Assembly: GCA_030696465.1 (NCBI GenBank)
Contig: JAUYSE010000193.1
Location: 1 to 13,155, forward strand
Source: Legionellaceae bacterium
Lineage (GTDB): Bacteria; Pseudomonadota; Gammaproteobacteria; Legionellales; Legionellaceae
Reading direction: 5' to 3'
Length of the DNA: 13,155 nt
Shown piece by piece: positions 7,084 to 13,155 of this stretch. Each line of letters begins with the position of its first letter. The stretch's first letter is position 1. Under the pieces are notes generated by a model. It made no database searches. It was not told the DNA's origin and saw nothing but the letters and a program-made list of their open reading frames with translations. Made by a program: the position numbers and the translations under genes.

Positions 7084-7839
7084 GTGAGCACCTGCTTTCA
7101 AAATAAAGTGGCCTTAGTGACCGGCGGTAGCCGCGGGATTGGCCGAGCAACTGTGTTAAAACTTGCTGAAAAAGGCTGTGACGCTGCAGTCGCTTATTAT
7201 AATAGCTCTGATGAAGCGGCAGAACTCGTGCAGCTCGTCGAAAGCATGGGCAGAAAGGCCGTTGCTATTCAATGCAATGTGGCTGATCTTGATTCTGTTA
7301 AATCACTCTATACGACTTTTCAACAGCACTTTCCTCGATTAGATTTCCTTATCAGCAATGCCGCCAGTGGCGTGCTCAAACCCACTTTAAAAATGTCCAC
7401 CAAACATTGGCGCTGGTGCATGGAAACCAATGCGTTGGCCTTACAACATTTAGTGGCGCAAGGATATACCTTGATGAACCCAGGTGGTCGCGTCATTGCC
7501 TTGTCTAGCCTCGGCGCTCACCGAGCCATTCCTGAATATGGATTTATTGGTGCCTCCAAAGCCGCGTTAGAAGCACTGGTACGCTCTCTTAGTATTGAAT
7601 TGGCTGAATATGGTGTCACCGTAAATACGGTTTCTGCGGGGGTAGTTGATACCGATGCCTTAAAATATTTCCCGAACCGTGCGCAACTGTTAGAATCTTA
7701 TCAGGAAAGAGCGTTAAGCAACTCGCCTCTCACCCCTGAAGACGTTGCCAATGCGGTTTACTTACTTTGTCTCCCCGAAGCCCGTAAAGTGAATGGACAC
7801 ACTTTCGTGGTAGACGACGGATACTCTACAATTGGATAA
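7084..7839 (+). CDS. fabL: enoyl-[acyl-carrier-protein] reductase, FabL type
   Basis: Short-chain dehydrogenase of 251 residues that most resembles Bacillus FabL (enoyl-ACP reductase III, NADPH-dependent), reducing the double bond at the last step of each fatty-acid elongation round. The cofactor motif TGGSRGIG is at 13-20. NAASGVLKP is at 92-100, with the FabL-like Ala-Ala-Ser-Gly-Val run. The catalytic pair is Tyr152 and Lys159 in YGFIGASK, the Y-x6-K spacing of enoyl reductases rather than the Y-x3-K of ordinary SDRs. SKAALEAL (158-165) and DTDALKYFPNR (189-199) are close to the corresponding Bacillus FabL segments as I recall them. The start is GTG at 7084, with GAGGA 6 bases upstream. 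It is the first gene of a six-gene operon, 5 bp from smpB. Another SDR activity cannot be excluded. Confidence 0.85.
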   Translation: MSTCFQNKVALVTGGSRGIGRATVLKLAEKGCDAAVAYYNSSDEAAELVQLVESMGRKAVAIQCNVADLDSVKSLYTTFQQHFPRLDFLISNAASGVLKPTLKMSTKHWRWCMETNALALQHLVAQGYTLMNPGGRVIALSSLGAHRAIPEYGFIGASKAALEALVRSLSIELAEYGVTVNTVSAGVVDTDALKYFPNRAQLLESYQERALSNSPLTPEDVANAVYLLCLPEARKVNGHTFVVDDGYSTIG

Positions 7840-7844
7840 ACCCT

Positions 7845-8312
7845 ATGGTCGATTCAGAAAACACCCAAATCTGCGCGCATAGAAAGGCGCGTTTTGACTA
7901 TTTTATCGAAGAGACCATAGAAGCAGGCTTAGTGCTGATGGGCTGGGAAGTGAAAAGCCTACGCGCCGGAAAGATCAATTTAACCGATGCGCACGTTTTT
8001 ATTAAACGCGGCGAAGCATGGCTCTTAAATGCACAAATTCAACCCCTGCCTACCGCTTCACAACATACTTTGCCTGAACCTCAACGTATGCGTAAACTTT
8101 TGCTCTCACGTCGCCAAATCAATCATCTGATTGGCTGTATTGAAAGGCAAGGCTACACGGTAATCCCTTTATCTCTTTATTGGAAAAACAATAAAGTGAA
8201 AGTGTCTATTGCGGTCGCTAAAGGGAAAAAATCTTTCGATAAACGAGAATCCACCAAAGACCGAGACTGGCAACGCGACAAGGCACGTATCATGAAACAT
8301 AGAAGCGAATAA
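7845..8312 (+). CDS. smpB: SsrA-binding protein SmpB
   Basis: Small basic RNA-binding protein that brings tmRNA to stalled ribosomes in trans-translation. At 155 residues it has family length. Visible marks: the N-terminal ARFDYFIEETIEAG (15-28), GWEVKSLRAGKINLTDAHV (33-51), and the basic C-terminal KGKKSFDKRES (126-136) followed by a positively charged helix up to KHRSE, the tail that enters the mRNA channel. It begins 5 bases after fabL with no strong Shine-Dalgarno of its own, so it probably relies on coupling. The tmRNA gene ssrA is often close to smpB but is not in this window. Confidence 0.97.
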   Translation: MVDSENTQICAHRKARFDYFIEETIEAGLVLMGWEVKSLRAGKINLTDAHVFIKRGEAWLLNAQIQPLPTASQHTLPEPQRMRKLLLSRRQINHLIGCIERQGYTVIPLSLYWKNNKVKVSIAVAKGKKSFDKRESTKDRDWQRDKARIMKHRSE

Positions 8313-8315
8313 ACC

Positions 8316-8996
8316 ATGCCTGCCTCTATTGCACAACGCTTACCTGTCTTGCAACAAAAAATTCAACACGCAGCCATCAGTAATCCTGACACTATCCTTT
8401 TTTTAGCCGTCAGCAAAGGACAGCCTATCTCTGCGATACAAGAGGCCTATGCCTTGGGTTTACGTCATTTTGGTGAAAACTACGTACAAGAGGCATTAAA
8501 AAAACAAGCAGCGCTTCCTTCAGATATAAACTGGCACTTTATTGGTCAGTTGCAAAAAAATAAAATACCTACCATCTCCGCGCATTTTCAGTGGGTACAG
8601 GGTGTTTCATCTGTGACACAAGCACAAGCGCTGTCACAACATCGTAGTCCTTCCCTGCCTGCATTACAAATTTGTATACAAGTAAACCTTGATGCAGAAA
8701 CCCAGAAAAATGGATGTACCCCAGAAACGCTTCCTGAATTAATTAGTGCCATACAAGCATTGCCACATCTACAACTTCAGGGGCTTATGGCGCTACCTAA
8801 ACTTCAATTAACGGCAGAAAAACAATATGCAAGCTTCTCGCGTTTCCGTATACTACGGGACAGCTCGGCGCCATCATGCAATATGTTGTCTATGGGCACG
8901 AGTGATGACTTTGAAGCAGCCATTCGCGCAGGAAGCAATTGTGTACGCATAGGAACCGCTTTGTTTGGCCCACGTATAAGGAGTGATATACCATGA
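8316..8996 (+). CDS. yggS: PLP homeostasis protein, YggS/PLPBP family
   Basis: Pyridoxal-phosphate-binding protein of 226 residues with a single alanine-racemase-like TIM barrel; it buffers PLP rather than acting as an enzyme. Lys34 in FLAVSKGQP is the PLP lysine (the usual context is AVSKTxP, slightly changed here). GLRHFGENYVQEA is at 48-60 and WHFIGQLQKNK at 73-83. The phosphate-binding end is LSMGTSDDFEAAIRAGSN (191-208), with VRIGTALFG at 210-218. It starts 3 bases after smpB and its stop overlaps the yggT start in ATGA. The yggS-yggT pair is a common gammaproteobacterial arrangement. Confidence 0.95.
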   Translation: MPASIAQRLPVLQQKIQHAAISNPDTILFLAVSKGQPISAIQEAYALGLRHFGENYVQEALKKQAALPSDINWHFIGQLQKNKIPTISAHFQWVQGVSSVTQAQALSQHRSPSLPALQICIQVNLDAETQKNGCTPETLPELISAIQALPHLQLQGLMALPKLQLTAEKQYASFSRFRILRDSSAPSCNMLSMGTSDDFEAAIRAGSNCVRIGTALFGPRIRSDIP

Positions 8997-9565
8997 TGAC
9001 AGGTTTATATACGGTTATATATTTCCTACTTTCCGCTTTTTTCTCACTCGCGGGCACTCTGCTGTGTTTGCGTATTGCACTACGCTATATGCAATTTAGC
9101 ACGCTTAATCCATTTTGCCATATTATTTATACCCTTTTACAACCCATTTTGGGCGTCTTTGATAAACATGCCCCGAAATCGTTTAATCCTCGCTATGACT
9201 ACGTGGCGCTATTAGGCTTCTTAACCCTCACTCTCCTTAAATTTATTCTCTTTAGTTTTCTGCTCTATGGCGCCCTCATTTCCTATTATAATCTCGCCCT
9301 ATTAACATTGGCAGATTTCATCATCATTCCCTGTAATCTACTATTTTTTATCATTTTAGCGCGAGTGTTGGTGTCTTGGTTACAGCCTTTAAATCAGAGT
9401 TTCTTCATGCCCGTGCTTATGGTTTTAAGCAACCCTGCGCTACGCTTAGGGAAGCGATTTGTCCCACCTATCTCTGGGCTTGATTTTTCTCCGATGTTTA
9501 TTATGATTGCGCTAAAATGCATCACCATCTTCACCTATAATGCCCTTCCTATTTCACTAGGATAA
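8993..9565 (+). CDS. yggT: YggT-family membrane protein
   Basis: Inner-membrane protein of 190 residues with two repeated YggT units. The second unit shows the pattern best: an amphipathic segment ILARVLVSWLQPLNQS near 119-134, then LSNPALRLGKRFVPP (143-157) and GLDFSPMFIMIALK (160-173), the G-x-DFSP motif of the family. The first unit has LRIALRYM near 26-33 and LNPFCHIIYTLLQPI near 38-52. Its biochemical role is unsettled; links to osmotic or ion stress have been proposed. The start ATG at 8993 has AGGAG about 9 bases upstream and overlaps the yggS stop; a second ATG at 8996 could also serve. Confidence 0.92.
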   Translation: MMTGLYTVIYFLLSAFFSLAGTLLCLRIALRYMQFSTLNPFCHIIYTLLQPILGVFDKHAPKSFNPRYDYVALLGFLTLTLLKFILFSFLLYGALISYYNLALLTLADFIIIPCNLLFFIILARVLVSWLQPLNQSFFMPVLMVLSNPALRLGKRFVPPISGLDFSPMFIMIALKCITIFTYNALPISLG

Positions 9566-9574
9566 GACGCGCCG

Positions 9575-10657
9575 ATGATTGAAAATAACCCCATCCACCA
9601 TTCGCTATTCTTAAAGGCGATCCGTAAGGAAGCTATCCCCAGAACCCCTGCCTGGATTATGCGCCAAGCAGGGCGCTATCTTCCTGAATACCGAAAAACC
9701 CGTGCACGTGCCGGTGATTTTCTAAGCCTTTGCAAAACCCCTGAACTTGCTTGTGAAGTAACACTGCAACCTCTGCAGCGCTTTACACTCGATGCCGCTA
9801 TTGTATTTTCAGATATTCTAACGATTCCCGATGCGATGCAACTCGGTCTTTCTTTTCAAGACGGCGAAGGCCCGGTTTTTGAAAGGCCCCTGCGCAGCCC
9901 TACTGATATCCAAGCCCTCCCACAAACGCCGTTGTTGGAAGAACTAGATTATGTCATGCAAGCCATCAAACTTGTTCGACACTCTATGCCCGCACATATA
10001 CCGTTAATTGGTTTCTCTGGCAGCCCCTGGACTCTCGCGTGTTACATGATTGAGGGCAAAAGCAGTAAAGATTTCAAGCAAACACTGCAACTATTATATA
10101 ATGACCCTCAATCTATGCACGCATTGCTCAACTGCCTAAAAATTCAAATCAACGCGTATTTAGAGGCTCAAATAAATGCCGGCGCCAATGCCATTATGCT
10201 ATTTGATACTTGGGGCGGAATTCTTACTCCCCAGAACTACCAACACTTTTCTCTGTTTTACATGAAAGAAATCATTCAACATCTAAAAAGAATGCACCCC
10301 ACTACGCCAATCATCTTGTTTACTAAGGGTGGCGGACAATGGTTAGAAGAAATCGCCCTCAGTGGTTGTGATGTACTGGGCTTAGATTGGACGACCGACC
10401 TTAAACAAGCCCGTCAACGCGTTGGGCAGAAAGTCGCTTTACAAGGCAATTTAGACCCTTCCGTGCTACTAAGCTCTCCTAGCTGTATTCGCGCACAAGT
10501 TCAACAGATGTTAGCCTCTTATGGCGCTGGCTCTGGGCATATTGCCAACCTTGGGCATGGTATTACGCCGGATGTTCCACCAGAACATGTAGAAGTCTTT
10601 TTACAGGCACTGCAGGAGTTTAGCCCAGCTTATCATCCCGCAAAGGATGCTCTGTGA
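9575..10657 (+). CDS. hemE: uroporphyrinogen decarboxylase
   Basis: Cytosolic enzyme that removes four carboxylates from uroporphyrinogen III to give coproporphyrinogen III in haem synthesis. It has 360 residues, normal length. Signature one, RTPAWIMRQAGRYLPEYR, is at 23-40 with the substrate-binding Arg30 and Arg34. The catalytic Asp80 is in VFSDILTIPDAMQLG. Tyr157 is in GSPWTLACYMIEG, Asp211 in FDTWGG, GNLDP is at 291-295, and His328 is in NLGHGITPDVPPEHV. The start codon lies 9 bases after yggT; the ribosome site is weak (AGGATAAG around the yggT stop). Its stop overlaps the folB GTG start. Confidence 0.97.
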   Translation: MIENNPIHHSLFLKAIRKEAIPRTPAWIMRQAGRYLPEYRKTRARAGDFLSLCKTPELACEVTLQPLQRFTLDAAIVFSDILTIPDAMQLGLSFQDGEGPVFERPLRSPTDIQALPQTPLLEELDYVMQAIKLVRHSMPAHIPLIGFSGSPWTLACYMIEGKSSKDFKQTLQLLYNDPQSMHALLNCLKIQINAYLEAQINAGANAIMLFDTWGGILTPQNYQHFSLFYMKEIIQHLKRMHPTTPIILFTKGGGQWLEEIALSGCDVLGLDWTTDLKQARQRVGQKVALQGNLDPSVLLSSPSCIRAQVQQMLASYGAGSGHIANLGHGITPDVPPEHVEVFLQALQEFSPAYHPAKDAL

Positions 10658-11004
10658 GCAGCCATTCGGATTGTCTAAGCATTACCGGTCTCTGCATCCC
10701 TGCACGTATTGGGGTCCATGCTTGGGAACAAGCGATACAGCAAAACCTCTTCATTGATATTCAAATTCCCTGTCAAACCCATCACTATGCGGACGATATT
10801 AGCCATGCGCTAGATTACAGCGTCCTTGCAGAACAAGTCTCTGCTTTTGTGACATCACGCAGTTTTCAACTGATTGAAACGGTTGCTAATGAAGTTGCCA
10901 ATCTCATACAAAAAAAATTCAATATATCTGCCCTCAATATTACCGTTCACAAACCTTCCGCGCTAAAAAATGCCAGCGATGTATCCATACGCATTACACG
11001 TTAA
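10654..11004 (+). CDS. folB: dihydroneopterin aldolase
   Basis: Folate-pathway enzyme that cleaves 7,8-dihydroneopterin to 6-hydroxymethyl-dihydropterin and glycolaldehyde. It has 116 residues, family length. IGVHAWEQ (19-26) carries the pterin-side Glu25, followed by Tyr55 in DYSVLAEQV, Glu75 in LIETVANEVA and the catalytic Lys100 in VHKPSALKNA. The start is GTG at 10654, sharing GTGA with the hemE stop, so translation is coupled. It is the last gene of the operon; no clear terminator follows in 11005-11044. Confidence 0.95.
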   Translation: MSSHSDCLSITGLCIPARIGVHAWEQAIQQNLFIDIQIPCQTHHYADDISHALDYSVLAEQVSAFVTSRSFQLIETVANEVANLIQKKFNISALNITVHKPSALKNASDVSIRITR

Positions 11005-11044
11005 AAAATACCCTTGAAAAACACCCTCGCCACAAAAATGTAAG

Positions 11045-11073
11045 TTGTGATTTTTAAGCGAATCGGATATGAT
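11045..11073 (+). promoter_or_regulatory. sigma70 promoter of the tRNA-Pro gene
   Basis: TTGTGA (11045-11050), a 17-base spacer and TATGAT (11068-11073) lie 10 bases before the mature tRNA 5' end. Spacing and both hexamers are near consensus; the 5' leader would be only a few bases. Confidence 0.7.
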
Positions 11074-11083
11074 GCAAAACTCT

Positions 11084-11160
11084 CGGGGCGTAGCGCAGCC
11101 TGGTAGCGCACTAGCATGGGGTGCTAGTGGTCGAAGGTTCAAATCCTTCCGTCCCGACCA
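11084..11160 (+). tRNA. tRNA-Pro, anticodon GGG
   Basis: 77 bases fold as a cloverleaf. The acceptor stem CGGGGCG pairs with CGTCCCG (one G-U), the D-arm is GCGC/GCGC around AGCCTGGTA, and the anticodon stem CTAGC pairs with GCTAG around the loop ATGGGGT. This puts GGG at positions 34-36, reading CCC and CCU proline codons. The T-arm GAAGG/CCTTC encloses TTCAAAT, and the discriminator A with encoded CCA ends the gene. It has its own promoter and no visible terminator downstream. Confidence 0.97.
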
Positions 11161-11207
11161 ATGACATCAATGAGTTACGATAAAAACACCTCACAATAAA
11201 AATTCTC

Positions 11208-11229
11208 GGGTACACTTTGGGGTACACTT
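11208..11229 (+). repeat. paired GGTACACTT direct repeats downstream of tRNA-Pro
   Basis: GGTACACTT occurs at 11209-11217 and again at 11221-11229, preceded by GG in both cases and spaced 12 bases. Tandem GGGTACAC-type repeats next to a tRNA gene recall the arm sites found beside tyrosine-integrase genes of tRNA-targeted islands. No integrase is in the window, so this is a candidate remnant only. The remaining non-coding bases 11161-11312 are AT-rich with nothing else recognisable. Confidence 0.45.
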
Positions 11230-11312
11230 AATTAAAAATGCCGATTATTATTTTTCAATAAATTCAGCTATTCTTACCTATCTTGAGTTTCAGAATTAGG
11301 GAGCAATCACTA

Positions 11313-11927
11313 ATGAGTAAGATGAATAAAACCAAAGTTTATGAAGTATATGAAGTATATGATGAAATCATCAATTGGTTCGATGATGCTCGCACTAAAA
11401 GTCTCATGGAGTCGGAATATCTTAATTTAATCGTGAATACAATTCCTCCTAAAGGCACAATTTTAGATTTGGGTTGTGGAACTGGAGAACCAATCGCACA
11501 GTTCTTTATTGAAAAAGGATTTAAAGTTACTGGTGTAGACGGTAGTCAAAAAATGATTGAGCTATGTAAAAAGCGTTTTCCAAATGAAAGTTGGATAGTT
11601 TCCGATATGCGTAATATAAATTTACAGCAACAATTCGATGCAATACTGGCGTGGCATAGCTTTTTTCACCTTGACCATGATAGCCAACGTAAAATGTTCA
11701 AAATATTTGCGTCACATATTAAGCCAGGGGGTGTACTTGCTTTTACCTCCGGAGAAGAGGAAGGAGAAGTCTGGAGTGATAATGGTGGCCAACAGCTTTA
11801 TCATGCGTCTTTATCAACAAAAGAATATAGCAGTCTTCTCGAAAGTTTTTCTTTTAAAGTGTTAATTCATAAAATACGCGATCCTGAATGTGGTGAGGCT
11901 ACAATTTGGGTAGCGCAAAAAATTTAA
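11313..11927 (+). CDS. class I SAM-dependent methyltransferase
   Basis: Soluble Rossmann-fold methyltransferase of 204 residues; the acceptor is unknown. Motif I ILDLGCGTGEP is at 50-60, the acidic end of strand two VTGVDGSQKM at 72-81, SDMR at 97-100, motif IV FDAILAWHSFFHL at 108-120 and post-motif KPGGVLAFTSG at 137-147. The later GEVWSDNGGQQLYHASL (151-167) is shared, as I recall, with a group of small-molecule-type methyltransferases. An upstream in-frame TTG at 11283 is possible, but I chose the ATG at 11313 because GGGAG lies 9 bases before it. The N-terminus carries an in-frame 9-bp tandem repeat. Composition is visibly more AT-rich than in the folB operon, and the gene sits just past the tRNA, suggesting transfer. 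Confidence 0.9.
   Translation: MSKMNKTKVYEVYEVYDEIINWFDDARTKSLMESEYLNLIVNTIPPKGTILDLGCGTGEPIAQFFIEKGFKVTGVDGSQKMIELCKKRFPNESWIVSDMRNINLQQQFDAILAWHSFFHLDHDSQRKMFKIFASHIKPGGVLAFTSGEEEGEVWSDNGGQQLYHASLSTKEYSSLLESFSFKVLIHKIRDPECGEATIWVAQKI
11337..11363 (+). repeat. three in-frame 9-bp tandem repeats in the methyltransferase
   Basis: GTTTATGAA, GTATATGAA and GTATATGAT follow one another without gaps and encode Val-Tyr-Glu, Val-Tyr-Glu, Val-Tyr-Asp (residues 9-17). Units differ by one base, so copy number could change by slippage without shifting the frame. Confidence 0.85.
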
Positions 11928-11984
11928 AATTCTTTTTGAAATACAAATGATAGTACAAAAACATCAAGGAAACCGAGAAATTTT

Positions 11985-12503
11985 ATGAAGTGCTTAATTA
12001 ATCTATTTTCCGATGCTCAGCTCAATTTTAATGAATGGCAGCATGGTAAAAATTATTTAGCTTCTGTAGCTGAAATTGCAAAACTCTGGCAAACAAAAAA
12101 ACTGGGTTTTCATGTCGAAATCCTCAATCCAAAATCTTTCTCTTGTCCTTATCACCAGCATCAGGAAGAAGAAGAGTTATTCATCATACTGAAAGGCTCC
12201 GGAACTGTCAGGCAAGACAATGAATTTTACAAAGTCAAAGAAGGAGATTTAGTTTTTTTTAAAACTGGAGTTGCCCACCAATTTTACAATCATACTGACT
12301 CTCCCATGCTATTTTTTGCTCTTTCAAATCAATCTAATAAGGAAGTTTGTATTTATCCCGATTCAAATAAAATTTTAGAGAAAGATGGGAATAAGCGAGT
12401 CATTACAAAAAATGGCATTAAAATAGACGATTATTGGAGAGATGAAGAAGACCCGACTACAAAATGGCCAAGCCACATACTTCAAGACGAAACATCGACA
12501 TGA
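11985..12503 (+). CDS. cupin-domain protein
   Basis: 172-residue single-cupin protein, probably binding a metal; substrate and reaction unknown. Cupin motif 1 is at 57-73: His57-x-His59 then Glu63/Glu64 and Gly71/Gly73 in HQHQEEEELFIILKGSG. Motif 2 is GDLVFFKTGVAHQFYN (87-102), with His98 as the last metal ligand and Lys in place of the usual Pro. After the barrel comes YPDSNKILEKDG (124-135) and a C-terminal IDDYWRDEED (147-156), a tail I associate with a group of uncharacterised small cupins. The ATG at 11985 has AAGGAA rather far upstream and GAGAA nearer. The gene is 57 bases after the methyltransferase on the same strand, AT-rich like it. Confidence 0.85.
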   Translation: MKCLINLFSDAQLNFNEWQHGKNYLASVAEIAKLWQTKKLGFHVEILNPKSFSCPYHQHQEEEELFIILKGSGTVRQDNEFYKVKEGDLVFFKTGVAHQFYNHTDSPMLFFALSNQSNKEVCIYPDSNKILEKDGNKRVITKNGIKIDDYWRDEEDPTTKWPSHILQDETST

Positions 12504-12565
12504 AGCTACAAGAATTAGTTGAAAAATGCTTCCTACAGTGTTTGGTTCTTGTTCACGACAAGTGA
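12500..12565 (+). other. 21-codon open frame overlapping the cupin stop, possible gene remnant
   Basis: An ATG at 12500 shares ATGA with the cupin stop and opens MKLQELVEKCFLQCLVLVHDK before a TGA. It is too short to call a gene. Its helical start and coupled position suggest the beginning of a decayed third gene. The rest of 12566-12666 holds only AT-rich leader DNA. Confidence 0.15.
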
Positions 12566-12666
12566 TTATTAGGCTTTGTCCAAATAATTAGAAAAAGCAT
12601 TGAATCGACTAATATATTTTAATAATGAGCATGAAAGTATTTAAATAAAGAGTTTAGGAAAAACCC

Positions 12667-13128
12667 ATGATTTCAAAATTGAAACCTCAACTTATTGAAG
12701 CAACTATAGATGATTACCCTATTATTCAGAATATGTGGTTATTTTACATCTATGAGCTTGGTCGTTATTGTGGATTAAACAATGGTTGGGAATGTCCTGT
12801 GAATCTGGATTTTATTCCAGATGATTTAACTTCTTATTTCACAAATCCCAATCAAGCATTTCTTATTAAAGTTAAAAATGAGTTAGCGGGTTTTATGCTG
12901 CTTAATAAAAAAGGTACTCAGCTCAATGTTGATTGGAATATGGCTGAATTTTTTATTCTTGCTAAATTTCAAGGAAAGGGTATCGGTCAGTCCATTGTCA
13001 ATGAGTTATGGAAAACACATTCAGGTTGTTGGGAAATATCAATCATTCCTGAAAATAAGCCCGCTTTAGCATTTTGGCAATACACCATATCAGCGATTAC
13101 CAACGGGAGTTACACGGAAGAATTCTAA
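12667..13128 (+). CDS. GNAT-family N-acetyltransferase, C-terminus apparently cut by a stop codon
   Basis: Acetyl-CoA-dependent acetyltransferase of 153 residues, substrate unknown. Family features: LIEATIDDYPIIQNMWLFYIYELGRYCG (9-36) as the N-terminal strand-helix, ELAGFMLLNK (72-81), then MAEFFILAKFQGKGIG (92-107) with the pyrophosphate-binding Q-GKGIG (102-107), and EISIIPENKPALAFW (123-137), the late strand-helix. AGGA precedes the ATG by 8 bases. Family members as I recall them continue after NGxYxEE with a strand containing a DYDxxxP-like sequence. Here a TAA (13126-13128) follows EEF, and the same frame resumes GIDYDQYQP to the window end. The product therefore probably lacks its last strand, or the stop is a recent nonsense mutation. 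Confidence 0.8.
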   Translation: MISKLKPQLIEATIDDYPIIQNMWLFYIYELGRYCGLNNGWECPVNLDFIPDDLTSYFTNPNQAFLIKVKNELAGFMLLNKKGTQLNVDWNMAEFFILAKFQGKGIGQSIVNELWKTHSGCWEISIIPENKPALAFWQYTISAITNGSYTEEF

Positions 13129-13155
13129 GGTATTGATTATGATCAGTATCAACCA

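Noticed and set aside
6950..7150. Minus-strand open frame of 66 codons over the double hairpin and fabL start
   Set aside because: It runs through a palindromic repeat and a promoter, and its translation is arginine/serine-rich without a recognisable domain.
11638..11865. Plus-strand open frame inside the methyltransferase
   Set aside because: It overlaps conserved methyltransferase motifs in another frame.
12550..12562. Small stem near CTTGT/ACAAG after the cupin gene as a terminator
   Set aside because: Only about 5 bp, AT-rich, with no T-run.
1..13155. CRISPR array, transposase, integrase or toxin-antitoxin pair
   Set aside because: No regularly spaced repeats and no coding sequence with these features were seen on either strand.

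Overview
The window looks like a chromosomal segment of a moderately AT-rich gammaproteobacterium. Evidence is the bimodular QueF, the nadK-recN pair, the yggS-yggT pair, UbiX, and protein sequences that read like Legionellales (Legionella/Coxiella/Aquicella-type). That placement is an inference from recognisable families; the genus cannot be fixed from the sequence alone. Most of the window is compact housekeeping DNA, with short structured repeats in the gaps and one accessory-looking tail.

Layout. (1) Positions 28-1646, minus strand: a LysE-type amino-acid exporter and queF (last step of preQ1 synthesis for queuosine tRNA modification). They are separated by a ~105-bp imperfect palindrome that looks like a MITE or repeat element. 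(2) 1765-3033, plus strand: an AAA ATPase with a DUF4143-type C-terminus, followed by a GC-rich structured element (3079-3186) in a convergent gap. (3) 3236-6353, minus strand: a tight operon read nadK, recN, ubiX (NAD kinase, DNA-repair SMC-like ATPase, flavin prenyltransferase for ubiquinone synthesis), with overlapping start and stop codons. (4) 6534-6932, plus strand: a small four-helix membrane protein of unknown function, then a double hairpin. (5) 7084-11004, plus strand: a six-gene operon, fabL-smpB-yggS-yggT-hemE-folB, behind a TTGACA promoter. It covers enoyl-ACP reduction, trans-translation, PLP homeostasis, a membrane protein, haem synthesis and folate synthesis. Gaps are 9 bp or less, or start/stop overlaps.

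(6) 11084-11160: tRNA-Pro(GGG) with a good sigma70 promoter. Immediately after it the DNA changes character: two GGTACACTT direct repeats, then three visibly more AT-rich genes with looser spacing (SAM methyltransferase, cupin, GNAT acetyltransferase). This fits the edge of an integrated element that used the tRNA gene as its target, although no integrase is visible. The acetyltransferase appears to be cut short by a stop codon: the reading frame beyond the stop still resembles the family's C-terminal tail.

I did not find a clearly new multi-gene system. The most interesting points are the FabL-type enoyl reductase leading a housekeeping operon, the tRNA-Pro island boundary, the interrupted GNAT gene, the in-frame 9-bp repeats in the methyltransferase, and three different intergenic structured elements.
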